Below are positions 11,601-22,577 of a stretch of DNA of 64,000 nt, piece by piece. The stretch comes from Uloborus plumipes. Lineage: Eukaryota > Arthropoda > Arachnida > Araneae > Uloboridae. Under the pieces are notes generated by a model, which was not told the DNA's origin, did no database searches, and saw only the letters and a list, made by a program, of their open reading frames with translations. How positions within the stretch are numbered: position 1 is the first letter of the stretch; each line of letters starts with the position of its first letter. The stretch is taken from the NCBI GenBank assembly GCA_038373865.1, contig JAXGGA010001163.1, positions 102,398-166,397 of the forward strand. Direction: 5' to 3'. The position numbers and the translations under genes were made by a program.

Positions 11601-14600
11601 TAATTAATAAATATTTGGTAATTTTTTTTCTGAAAATTTAATACAAAGAAATATTTTAAGTAAAAAAAGAAAATTTGCCAATGACACAGTTACTTAAAAT
11701 TTCCGTATGTAAGAGTTGGTAGTTTTATGAAAATAAATTTCTGTTTCGTTGTTGTTTCTGAAACCACTCGGGAACCCGAGCCTGAGTAGACACATCTACC
11801 CGATTTAAAGCGGAATAAATATTGCTTCCATTTTTACGAGCACCATTAAAGTGGAAGTCTGATTTAGCTCAGTGCACTCTGTTCTTTTTAACAAGACTAA
11901 AGGGCCGAGCAAACCCCTGGTCTTGTACCCACAGAGGTATCATTTCACTTGGAGGACTTTGTGACCACGACCCTTATTTTACGTCGCCCAGCCACTATTA
12001 GTAATGACGGTGGATCTTTAATCGGCTAGGATCGAACCGGGGACCCTCCGGTTACAAGTCTTGACACCTTACCGATAGCCCAAATAAATTGCTATACCTA
12101 CCAAAGGAAGTAATTTCAATTCCATTTATAACTGAAAAGAAAGCTTTTAAATGTATAAGTATTTGAATGAAAAATAGCCTTTAACTTTTTAATAATAGTT
12201 TGTGTAATGGTATTTCTTGACTGTAGTAAAGAGAAAGATTACACCAAAACTGAGCTGTTTTTCAGTTGAATAACTCATTTAATGCAGCTCAGTCAATTAT
12301 TACACAATATTATGAGCACCCCAATTTGTATCTCTTTGTAGAAAATTTTACTACTGTTAAAAACCAAAGTACTTAAATTCATAGGTACTAATTAAAATTT
12401 TTAATGAAGAATCGCAATTTCAATATAACTCGATTAATATCAGATGTGTAAGTTTGATATATTTTTTAATACATTGTTCATTAATAATCATTAATTTGAA
12501 TGTTCATAATCAAAAACTTATGTTTTACCTTAAAGTTTTTAATTAATCAATTTTTTTTTTGTAGATCTTATTTTGTTTTTGTTTTCATATTTGCTCACAA
12601 AATACAATTTAAGTAAAATTAAGTTTTGGACACAATTGTTCTTTTGAAGAAAAATTTTCCTTATGTTTGCATTTGGTGCAATGCAGCAAAACTAGAGATC
12701 AGTTTTATCATTATGTATATCCTATTAAATTTGAAATCTTTTCAGCCAATTTCATTAAAACTATGTTTGAAATTTACCAATTTTCAATAAAATGTTATAT
12801 ACATTTCTTATCACACTATCCTTTCAAATTGTTATCACTTGTAAGCTTGCAACTATGTTTCTGAAGTTTCTTGTATGTTTTGCTATGAGCAACCCAAGTG
12901 TATTTGTATAAATTTTTATTGGTTATTCTCAATCAAAAGTTTCTTAAATGTAATAGAAACTTATTTATTTTATCTAAATTTAAATATAATGTAAATTATT
13001 TTTATTTGTTTTAATAGATAATGGTGCAGATTTGTGAAAGAGTTAAAGCCTACAAATGCAGTTGGCTGGAAATCCACAACGTTCGTGAGGATTATATTTG
13101 CGGTGTGGATGAAGCTATTCGCATTTTACATCAACTGAAAAGAAATGCCATTGAGCAAGATAAGCAGGAAAGATGGCTGAGAAATCAAGAGAATGGATGT
13201 AAGAATGAAGAAAATTGTAAAACTAATTTATCCTCAAGTTATCAGAAAACAGGAATACTTGTTGACGTCTCAAACACTTGGTCTAATGATACCTCCTATC
13301 CCCCATACGAGGAAGACTCATTGCTTTTGCAACCTACCACAGTCAGCAATCCTTATTTAAGTAAGTCAGCCAAAGGATGTGTTCCCATCCATTCGAAACT
13401 ATCATCTTGGAGTGAAGAAATTAGCACCCCGTTGTCTGATTATCAAAATCAAAGTTTAGTTTCGAGAGCAGACGTGACAGATTCCTATGCAAGTCGAAGC
13501 TTCGACGACCATATACAAATGAATTATAATTTTTTCAATAAAAGCCACAACTCTGCCCCACGATACTTGAATTCAGACCTAAGCCCTGAAAATGTGAAAG
13601 ATTCATGGGATTTATTGGAGCCTTCTTTTAGTAGAAGACACAATGCGTATGTGAATTCTGATCATGATAGTCATATAGCGGGTTATAACAGTACTGTGCC
13701 AAATACAAAAGAAAGTTACACCTCTCATTTTGGACATCCATATCCTCCTCCTCCCCATCAAATGATGCCGTTGGGTTTGCCGTCTTTTTCCTATCACATG
13801 CCTCATGACATTTCAGTTCCGTTTCGTCAGTGTCCGTGTCGAATGTGTTGCGAACGTCAGTTCTCCACCATGTCCAGCAAATACCCGAAGGATGTCGGCA
13901 ACGGCTTCGATTCAAACACTAGGACGAGCAGAATTGAAGCGAACCACGACGTGGACCCCAGTGACATTTGTTCCTCGTTTCTTAAGATATCCGTGGATGA
14001 TGCCGGCTCTTCTATCAAATCCAAACCCTTCCCCATAAGTTCGACGACGTACTCCTCGTATGAAGACCCCTCCGATTGTTTGAATGATGTTGTCAGGTCG
14101 AGTAATAGCAAACCTGTCTACCACACCCCCAAGAGAGGAAGCTATTACGATAACGTGCCCTCGCCATGTGACACAGAAGCCAGTCCTTCGATCGGTATGA
14201 GTGGGCAGAGCTTAAATCCAAAGTGTGATTTTCAATCCAATGGAGTCATCACCTGTAGCGCATCAACTCTTTCCATCAAGCCCAGGAGTCAAAAGGAAAT
14301 CCCCTCCATCGATCCAATTAGTAGCACCCTCCCTACGAAGCAGCACAAGAAAAACCATGCAAATAGTTCATTGACTTTAGTAAGAGAACCCTTATCCAGG
14401 ACTGATTTAGAATTGAAAAACACTAAAACCCTCCCTCCCGCGGTTCAGTCTAAAAATTCTAAAAAATGGTCTTGTACCTCCTGCACGTTTTACAATGCCC
14501 GGAAAAAAGCATCTGCGACATGTGCGGGCGAAGCAAGCTCCCGGGACCCGAGATTACCCCCCTGGTCAGCGGCGGTCGTGAATGCCCCCAGTGTACTTTA

Positions 14601-14672
14601 GTGAATAAGAAAGATACGGAAGATTGTACAGCTTGTGGTGCCAGTTTGAAGGACTCTCCAACATACATATGA
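8654..14672 (+). CDS. tamo: tamo/SPATA2-like protein: PUB-type region plus two RanBP2-type zinc fingers (frameshift in last exon)
   Basis: Model: 8654-8992, 10131-10310 and 13018-14672. All junctions are phase 0 with CAG/TAG acceptors and GTCAGT/GTTTGT donors. A TTACAG acceptor two bases before the ATG implies an upstream 5' UTR exon. Spliced residues 1-220 (HPWRKEYKTVK joined to LYSGFYKHSV, then LDCLTAYVECQ joined to IMVQICERVK) match the PUB region of SPATA2 and tamo. A long low-complexity, Ser/Asn/Pro-rich middle follows. Near the C-terminus are WSCTSC...CDMCG and CPQC...CTACG, two RanBP2-type fingers with N-x6-C-x2-C spacing. The second half of finger 1 and all of finger 2 are one frame off, needing one extra base at about 14497-14507. 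Known: fly tamo limits nuclear import of Dorsal; vertebrate SPATA2 bridges CYLD and LUBAC. The corrected length is about 551 codons in exon 3, about 724 in all. Confidence 0.88.
9102..9770. mobile_element. hAT-type element in tamo intron 1, 669 bp
   Basis: Ends CAGTGGTGTATC and GGTATGCCTCTA are imperfect inverted repeats. They are followed inward by repeated TACTCGGCC-type motifs (CAGTACTCGG, GAGTACTCAG). The flanks TTGCAGTT (9094-9101) and TTACAGTT (9771-9778) match at 7 of 8 bases, as for an aged hAT target duplication. The open frames across it are not genes. Confidence 0.75.
10364..10863. mobile_element. piggyBac-like MITE in tamo intron 2, TSD TTAA
   Basis: CCCTTCACTGCACG on the left and CGTGCAGTGAAGGG on the right are perfect 14-bp inverted repeats, flanked by TTAA at 10360-10363 and 10864-10867. 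TTAA target choice is the hallmark of piggyBac. No transposase is encoded. It starts only 50 bp after the tamo exon 2 donor. Confidence 0.85.
11278..11345. repeat. Fragment of the CAGGGTTGG hAT family
   Basis: CAGGGTTGGCGTTTTGGACTG and the following TGTCCAAAACTGG resemble the complete 270-bp element at 20999-21268. No right end is present here. Confidence 0.55.
11393..11552. mobile_element. Tc1/mariner-type MITE in tamo intron 2, TSD TA
   Basis: CTGTCAGTCCCACTTAA on the left and TTAAGCGGGGCCGACAG on the right are imperfect inverted repeats, each bordered by TA. The TIR resembles that of the element at 25615-25772. About 160 bp, non-coding. Confidence 0.7.
11860..12085 (-). mobile_element. 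tRNA-derived SINE, minus orientation
   Basis: On the minus strand the segment opens with GGGCTATCGGTAAGG (A-box-like), then GGTTCGATCC (12038-12029), a perfect polymerase III B-box. The body includes CACAAAGTCCTCCAAGTGAA and GAACAGAG, which also occur at 50886-51140 on the plus strand. Two copies sharing a pol III head and body support a SINE rather than a functional tRNA gene; no tRNA cloverleaf 3' half is present. Confidence 0.75.
12090..13017 (+). other. Distal part of tamo intron 2
   Basis: AT-rich intron sequence leading to the acceptor TTTTAATAG at 13017. No other feature recognised. Confidence 0.6.
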
Positions 14673-14912
14673 GCTTATTATCTGAAATTTTACTTGATGT
14701 TTATGAAAACAGTTGTGAGAATTTTATGGCAGTAAGACTTGTCCATTTTAGACATTATATAATCTGTTGTTGATGAAATAATTATACGATGTTTTGTGTG
14801 AAATTTTAGATGCAATATGAAGTGTTTACAATCAAAGTTTAAATTAAACAAATAAATACCTTTGTGCTTAAAAAACAAAAGCAAAAACACAACGTTGAAA
14901 AGAACAAATGTG
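14673..14912 (+). other. tamo 3' UTR with candidate poly(A) signal
   Basis: This follows the tamo stop codon at 14670-14672. AATAAA at 14851-14856 is the first good poly(A) signal downstream, about 180 bp after the stop. Further AATAAA-type motifs occur over the next kilobases, so a longer 3' UTR cannot be excluded. Confidence 0.5.
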
Positions 14913-15057
14913 CAGGAGTACCGCAGACACAAGTTTTGGCGTTACAGGAAACGCTTTTTTCACTTCAAAAAGTGAGCTTTTGCATCCATAAGCTCACATT
15001 TTTTCATTGAAAAAGGTGTTCCTTGTGACACCGAAACACGTGTCTACAGTATTCCTG
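14913..15057. mobile_element. Short hairpin MITE just beyond tamo
   Basis: CAGGAGTACCGCAGACAC on the left and GTGTCTACAGTATTCCTG on the right are inverted repeats, and the inner halves (AAAAAGTGAGC and GCTCACATTTTT) continue the pairing, so nearly the whole 145 bp can fold into one stem. No clear target duplication was found. It may lie within the tamo 3' UTR if the poly(A) site at 14851 is not used. Confidence 0.65.
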
Positions 15058-17011
15058 TGTGTTAGGCCTTTTAAAGGTTGTATTTTTTCTTTTAAAGTTT
15101 AAATTGTTTCAAAAATCCTTCATTAGCTGAAGCATCCTAAATATCTACTTCACAAATGTTATGCAACCACTGTTTGAGAATTCCTTTTTTTAGTGGCATT
15201 ACTAAATGCATTGTTTTATTTTCAAAATTAGTTGAATTCTTATTTTAAAAGTATTATTTTAATTTCTGATCAAAATATTTTATTTTTCAATATAGTATTG
15301 TGTTCAGGTGATAACAATTACATTTTTGTATTGGTTAAGTGATTAAACTGTCATACTAAAAAAAACATTGGTTTTCTTTTTTCATACTTATCTGAACGCA
15401 TGCTATTTAAATTCTTGAATTACTTTTTTAATGATTTAAAAGTTAAGTATTATTCTGTGCAGTATGGTGCATTGTTAAGTAGAATTTACTAGAGAACTAA
15501 ATTTATTATCAAATATTTTCGTAGAATAAAGAACTGAAAAATCAATAAACACTTAAAACAATAGCTAAGTATGATACCTGATGCTATGCAAGTAATTATT
15601 ACATGATATCAAAGCATTATTGGTTTGTGTAATATTTGTGACATGTAGTATTTGGCTGTTATTGAGTGATGCAGTATTTTTGTATAACAAAGGACATTTA
15701 AATAGTAAGTGACTATATTTGTGTGCAAATTAAGTGAGAGAACAGTGTTGCAATGCACACGTTGCAAATCATATTACATAGTTTTCAAGTGTTTTTAGAA
15801 ATGTTTAATTGTTCCTTAAAAGAAATTAAAAACTAAACCTTTTCGAAAGTAAACTCTTGAGCTTTTATTTTTCAGTCAAATCGTAAGGGACTTGGCTGTC
15901 ACGTTTAAACCTTTATTATGACTGGTTGCTCTTATCTTGGAGCTTTAATCCTTTTTTTCAACCATGAAAAAAAAAAGGTTTCTTGTTACCTTGAAATAAG
16001 TATGCATTATACCTTACAGTTTCTGTATTACAACATTAACTTCTCTTATGTGAATAATAGTTTTGTTACACTTTCTATTATTTCTTTGTTGTTTTGGAGA
16101 AAAGGGAATTGTTTGTTAATCTTTATTATCCCCCCCCCAAAAAAAAAAAGCGTTTTATAACAGAAAACTATTGACAATGACGATGCCCATAGATTTAGGT
16201 AATTTGGTATTTCTAATACTACTTTCTGATTATTAAAGTACACTATGCAGTTGAACTTGGGTAAAGTGACCAAATTTATTTAGCATTGAATAAAAGTGAG
16301 ACAGCTGGAAATAATTATTTAAAATTGTTTGTAATGTTAAAGAAATTGTATTAAAATTTAAATTAATTAAAATGTTGCCAAAATTGCTTTGTTAACATTT
16401 TTTCAAGTGAAAACCTTATTTTATTATGCACCGAAAAGTCTAGCTTAATTTCCAAATGAAATTTAATTTCAGTACTTTTTAATAATTATCAAATTCAAAA
16501 CAAGTTATGTGAACTCATCCCTGTCCTGAATAAAATGTATTCTTCAAAATTTTGTAGATTATGAAGAATCTTTTCTCAGAATATAAAATGTTTTCAAATG
16601 TATATCAAAATTTTAAGCTAATTGATTTAGTAAATTAATACATTTGAATCCTTTGCCATTCTGACCTTTTATAATAAACACAATTTGTCTCATCAAAATT
16701 TGAAACGTTACTGAATTTTTTTGGGATACTTTGCTTTATTTGTATTCTTCGCTTGTTTTGGCTCTAAATTTCCTAGATGTGTTGCTTTTTGCTTCATTTC
16801 ATAATTAGTTTAAAAAAAAAAAAGAAATTATTATAACACCGGTGAATCTTTTTTTGTATACATTTATACTTTATCAGCTCTTTTTGACTCTGGCTTCAAC
16901 CTATATGTTCCAATATAATCTCTCCCATCTTGTTTCTTTTATACTGAAAAATATTGGTAGGATTTCTTTATGCTTAATTCATTGACATTAGACTTGATAT
17001 TTATTTTTTTG
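15058..17011. other. Gene-free AT-rich sequence downstream of tamo
   Basis: No reading frame with recognisable domains, no splice-flanked exon and no delimited TE. It could be an extended tamo 3' UTR or intergenic DNA. Confidence 0.35.
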
Positions 17012-17235
17012 AGTCATTTAGAAGCAAAACCCGTTGAGTCAATTGAGTGATTTTTTATGAAGAGTAATTTTGTTTTGAAAAATATAAATTTAAAAACTCC
17101 TTTACTGGCCGCTTAAAGGCAGTTGATTAAAAACCACTAGATCTCAACAGAAAGAATGTAAAGTTTAAGTCAAGACCCCTTTAGATCCATAGTTCCGCCT
17201 TTGGAACTATTAAAGGGTTTTGCTTCTAAATGACT
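17012..17235. repeat. Inverted repeat with perfect 21-bp arms
   Basis: Positions 17012-17032 (AGTCATTTAGAAGCAAAACC and one more C) are exactly the reverse complement of 17215-17235. The arms enclose 182 bp. No TSD is apparent, so a MITE without preserved target duplication or a foldback structure are both possible. Confidence 0.75.
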
Positions 17236-17437
17236 TATATTGGGCCTTTGGTATCAAAACTAGCTCAATCCACTTTTTAAAATTTTAAAGGGGAGACGAA
17301 AACCATTCACAGATTAAACTTTTTAAACTGGTTTTTTGGCAGCAGTTTTTAACCAGATTGAGCTGGATGAGTTCCAAATTGCTTTAGATTCACCAAGAAC
17401 TGCTAAATTATTAAATCTATGTTTTTTAAAAAAAATT

Positions 17438-17645
17438 AATGCTTTTTGAACTGGTTTTGATATTAAGCACATGATATAAACTAACGGGAAACTTGCTTTT
17501 CTTATCAATATAAACTATAACAGCATTATTATTTCTCTGAGATTTACCTACTTGAAATTTACAAAGAAGTTCTAAAAATAGTAATATCCCTGTCTGTTCC
17601 TGTGTAATGCATTTTCAGTGTTCTATTAAATGTGTGATAAACTAT
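17438..17645 (+). repeat. Dispersed repeat, copy 1 of 2
   Basis: AATTAATGCTTTTTGAA, a GATATAAACT segment, TTTCTCTGAGATTTAC and TAATGCATTTTC...GTGTTCTATTAAAT appear in the same order at 45967-46205. The two copies are clearly homologous but diverged. No family assigned. Confidence 0.65.
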
Positions 17646-18258
17646 TTTATTAAAGCCCTCTCCCATCTGTACATAATTCATTTGAATTTATTATTGAGAG
17701 AAACATGTCTTGTAAATGTTAAAAATTTTCAAGCAAATATATTGAAAATTGGTATGGCAATCTGTAACTTCTTGATCAGTTTCTTGTACATGCCTTAGCT
17801 CATGGGCATTTCCACCATAACGGATGTATCAATTGTAGCTCATAACACCCCACAGAGATTCTGAATATATTAGATTTTTGTTTCATTGCATAAGCTTTAT
17901 AAAGAAAATATAGGGTGACTAACCAGCGAATGAACAAACACTTAAGCGAAACATCATTTCCTTTAATTCATAGCATCGTTAAAAATTGAAGCATTTGCCA
18001 CAAGACAGGAAAAACATATTAGATGATGTCTGTAATTATATTTTTAAAAATTGCTAGAATTTTTATTTGTTCGATATCGGGATTTTAGGGGGTTTGAAAT
18101 GGAAAAAAGTACCACCACCCAGTGAATATACACCCCAACCAGTGGATAAACACAGCATTTTTAAACCATTTTCTTTTTGGAAAGGTGTAGAGAGAAGTGA
18201 CTATTGCCAGTTCATTTAAGAAAAATATTTTAAAACCCTATTGTTCAAAAAAAAAAAA

Positions 18259-18261
<3 letters not shown>
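17646..18261. other. Gene-free AT-rich sequence
   Basis: Nothing recognisable on either strand. Confidence 0.35.

Positions 18262-18316
<55 letters not shown>
18262..18316. repeat. (AT)n microsatellite
   Basis: An AT dinucleotide run interrupted by single G bases, into which the element starting at 18317 has inserted. Confidence 0.9.
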
Positions 18317-18994
18317 CAGGAGTGATTGTGTTCCGGTATTTTACCGAATTTATGGTAATAACATGATTGATTCTGGTATTTTCATGATCGAAAAAACCGG
18401 GAATAAAATATTTTTAATTATCCTTTTATCTTCCCACCTCCGGTATTTTTCTTTTTCGAATTTTCGGTGTTTATACGGATAATTATTAATAATATTCATC
18501 GAATAGAAATGTTAAAATGCCATTCTTTTTTTTTTTTTTTACTTTTATAAATTATTTTATTTGCATGTTTTTTCTATTTTGGCGCCTTCATTTTAAACAA
18601 TGCAATCGATTTGCATCCGATATAAGAATCGAATTTGTCTCATTTTCGATGCTTATTACCCTTAGTTAGGAGACAAATAAATGAAATATATTTTTCTTTA
18701 TATATTTTTTGGAGATAATTTGTAAAACACCAGCTCTAAAGTAACTGAATTTTACTCATTTACAATTTAATTAAATGCATGCATAATATTTTGATCAAAA
18801 ACTATGAAACTAATCTAATATATGAAATGTGTCTTGTTTGCTTATATGAAAGGCAATTAGTTATTATGTATGTCTAATTTTTTAAATTAGGTGTGCTTAA
18901 GTAATAGGGGCCTTGGTTTACCCCCCCCCCCCCCGCCACACATTTTCTCGTTAAAACTTTCAGGTATTTTTTTATGAACTCACAATCACCCCTG
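18317..18994. mobile_element. hAT-type MITE, CAGGGGTGATTGTG family
   Basis: CAGGAGTGATTGTG on the left and CACAATCACCCCTG on the right are 14-bp inverted repeats with one mismatch. The flanks ATATATAT and ATATATAC match at 7 of 8, consistent with an 8-bp duplication inside the AT microsatellite. The interior has the TTCATCGAATAGAAATGTTA and GCAATCGATTTGCATC blocks shared with the copies ending at 8526 and 25028. Confidence 0.8.
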
Positions 18995-18999
18995 ATATA

Positions 19000-20890
19000 T
19001 ACACACAAGGTGTTCTTTTACTGGTTGATTTACTCTATAAAGATTTCCAAAACTAGCAGTGAAGCAAAGATATAACATATTTGTAGGGTCTTTGTATGGT
19101 CTTTTGTGCAACAATCGACGTGTTTATGAAAATAAAACTGCCTTCATGCTACAGAAAATATTTATATCATATTCGTTTTGTAATATATTGACTTAGTAAC
19201 ATATTTTACTGTGATATCCAGATTTGTTTTATGTGTGTTACATACTGCCACAATTGTCTCGCAACTGTTATTACTATATGGGGGATTGTTTTTCTTATCA
19301 GGAATCTCTATTTTGGCACAGATGTTTTGTTTTGTTAGCTGCTAATCTTGTTTTTTCTTCCTGTTTGTAATATATATGATCATAGATTTATTATGCTGTG
19401 AAAAATCATTAGAAAAGTATTTTCTGATAGTAATTATGATTGTTTGCTATGTGAGGCTGTATGAGAATGCATTAGAGCTTTAGAATGAAAATAAAAATGT
19501 GACATTTTTTTGAAACTGAAATTCAACAGTCGACGTGTTTTTTTTAATAACTTTCTGTGGACCAGCTAAGAGCTTTTAATGCAAGTTTAGTTTTCAGTTT
19601 TAAACCACGATTTATGCTTTAAATGATCTACTTTCTTACTACTTACAAGTGGTTGATTCTACTTAAAAGTTTTGCTAAAATCTACATTTTCAAATTGTAT
19701 ATGCTTAGAAAACTAAATGAACTTATTTTATTTCATCATTTTATTTCCATTATGTGTCTCAGTAATTACTATTAAATGATCATTTTATACTACTACACAT
19801 CTAAACTCATATTCACGTGTAGATTTAATGGTCAGAGAAATGTCATATTTTTTACCATCAATGATACTCTTTGATCAAGATTATATTTTTTGAAGGAATT
19901 ATATTTTAAATTATAATCAAGAATCTTTCATTTTTATAAAAGAAATACAAGGGATTGTTCTAATCATTTTTGATGCTATAAAAAATATGCTCAAAAAAGT
20001 TATATAAGATAATGCTACTACTATTGCTAATTAGATTGCAAATTCCTCCCATTGTCTGACTGAAAATGAAATTATGCAGAGCGAATTTCTGTCAGTGCTG
20101 ATGCTAATTGTTGTAACTTTAGTAGACTGGATTTAAAATAAAATTATTGAGAAAAAATAAAAGTGGTTTACTTCACTGCACACATGTTGACTTAGAAATT
20201 TCTACAACAACATAAACAGGCCTGTCATTTCTTAATCCATATTTTTTTGAAAAACAACAAACATTAATTTCTCAAAAGGGGGAAGGTCGATTGCTTCTCC
20301 TGACCTCCCTCCTAAATAGTAGACATGAATTTTTCAACAAATAAGTTTTTTATAATTGTTACAAAAAGAACTATTTCAACAGAGTAAGAAAAATGTATGG
20401 AGAGAAAAAAAATTGCGAACTTTGATTTACATACTTTTGATGTTAACCTTTTTCCAAATTATTATCCCCAATTATTCATTTATGACGCATGAAGATTTTA
20501 ATGCGGCTCTAAAATATACTGTATTGCTGTAATACAGGGCTGACGATTCATGTTAAAACTTAAAATTCTTGTGGTATGGGAAAATATTTGTAATACAGAC
20601 TTATGGAGGGTGTTTCGGTAAATGTGGTGAAAATTTATAACTAGTAGCAGAACTTGGCAGCATAAACTTACTTTTTATACTCAAAAAACTCAAATCCAAG
20701 TAAGATTCAAGTGTCATTTATAGTTAAATGTAGAAGCAAGAACTTAACAGACTGGTCATATAAATTTTCGTTTCACAATGCATGCAAACTGACTTGTTCC
20801 CAGAATAGGATGGGTCATGTCATTTATATTTTTGCTTTAGAAGCACCCAGAAGCAAAGAGGTATAAGTGCCGAAACTAACTTTTGATAGG
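19000..20890. other. Gene-free AT-rich sequence with repeat scraps
   Basis: No exons recognised. CAGGCCTGTCATTTC at 20219 and a GGGGGAAGGTCGATTGC stretch near 20280 look like remnants of the hAT family at 6365-6531. Confidence 0.35.
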
Positions 20891-22577
20891 GTAAGTGCTC
20901 CAGTACTCGGCCAGTCTCCAGTAGTCGACCACAAGGACATAAAACTGCTAATAAAATAGTATATTTTAAATTAAAAATCGGATATGAAGCATTCACACCA
21001 GGGTTGGCAAGGTTTTGGACAGAACGGTAAAAACCACGGTTTAAACCGTCCTGTCCAAAACTGTCCTAAACTACATTTTAATTACAACTAATTAACACTA
21101 AGAAACTAAGATGTATGCATTATTGATATTACAGCAAATAGAAATTAGTCAGCTTAAAACCCTTTTGCCATGCTTTAGACAGTTTAAGACACTTTTGGAC
21201 AGTTTTCGACAGTAAAACCCACCTGTCCTGTCCAAAACCAGTTTTGGACGTCCGAATCCCCAACCCTGATTCACACATTAATTTACCTATCCCCAAGTAT
21301 TAACCAATGACAGTTAAGTTTTTGGGTACGTTACTTGAATAAGTAACGAGTCATTTTATTTTAAATACTGTGCCCGTCATCCTAGTTTATTCTGCTTATT
21401 TTTTTGTTAAGCGGACTCATCTTCCTTAAATGGTAAGTATTCTTCTTATTTTCATTTTACTGCTCATTTGACTAAATTTTATTGCAATGGAGTACATAAT
21501 ATAATGTTTCAATGAAAAAACAAACCTGTTCTTTGGTTCAATTGTTTTGTTAAGGGGCGGCCGACTACTGGGTATAGAAGTGCTCTGTGTTTCCAATAGT
21601 CGGACATGTCAGGTCGACCACTGGTTCTAATTACTTTCTTCGAAATATAGTAATGGCGTTTAAATTCGACATCTCTGCATTAATCTCTGCCTCGGGTGTA
21701 AATAGTGATATACTGACAAAATTGTAAAACTCGAATCATTTGGTGAAAACAATGGTGTGTTGGCATATAAACAGAAATATTACATCGTTTAAGGCTAAAC
21801 ACATACCTTAATACTGTACCTACATACACGCACTTTGTTTATACACGCACTTTGTTTTTAAAATCAAAATACTTCCGGCAGTAATTTTTCGAGATTTTCA
21901 CAAGCCATACCTTTGATTTTAAAAATGCAGTCACCTTTATTTACACCCGAGCCTTTCAAATATAAGCTTCAATTTGCAGACGATTCAAAAAAGATGTAGC
22001 AATTAAAGATTTTAATCATTTTTTTTTATACTTCGTTTCCTTATTATTTCTCAGACGATTTTGATTGTTTAAAATGCTCAAATTTTCATTCTGATAGTGA
22101 TGGCGCCGTAGAGCGCTAATTTGCGAATCTATTTGCCGAGACATTTCATTTTGATGCATCAAAAGGAAATGTACTGTAATGAAGCGATTGTGTTCAACGA
22201 AGAGGCCATTGACAACGTAACACATTTATTAACGAATTATCTTCAAAACAACGAAATGGGGATATACCCGCTCAGTACTAAAGGCACTACAATTACAAAA
22301 ACAAAATAAAACTACAATATTACGATGCCCAACTTAGCGAACTGAAGACTTAATTTAAAAAAAACTTCTATGGCAACCCTTTGGGAGTATTAGCACGCTT
22401 GGTGAATAGATTCGCATTTATCGCTCTTCGGTGCTAATAGATATATATTTCACGTTAAATTTTATTTAAATTCATTCACTTATATCCCATAAGATTGGCG
22501 ACAGCGAAGTGGCCGACTACTGGGTTCAACGTGGCCGAGCACTGTATTTCTGTGGCCGACTATACTGGAGTATTTAC
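20891..22577. mobile_element. DNA transposon-like element with GTAA(G/A)T(G/A)CTCCAGTA ends
   Basis: GTAAGTGCTCCAGTA at the left and TACTGGAGTATTTAC at the right are inverted repeats. GTCGACCAC, TCGGCCA and GGCCGACTA motifs recur near both ends. No target duplication could be fixed, so the superfamily is open. Short frames at 22016-22309 have no recognisable domain. The 270-bp hAT MITE at 20999-21268 is nested inside. Confidence 0.55.
20999..21268. mobile_element. hAT-type MITE, 270 bp, TSD ATTCACAC (nested)
   Basis: CAGGGTTGG and CCAACCCTG are perfect terminal inverted repeats, with TTTTGGACAG-type repeats further in. The perfect 8-bp duplication ATTCACAC lies at 20991-20998 and 21269-21276. 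A fragment of the same family is at 11278. Confidence 0.85.

Noticed and set aside
13612..14124. Several overlapping frames on both strands within tamo exon 3
   Set aside because: Shadows of the tamo reading frame in a moderately GC-rich coding exon.
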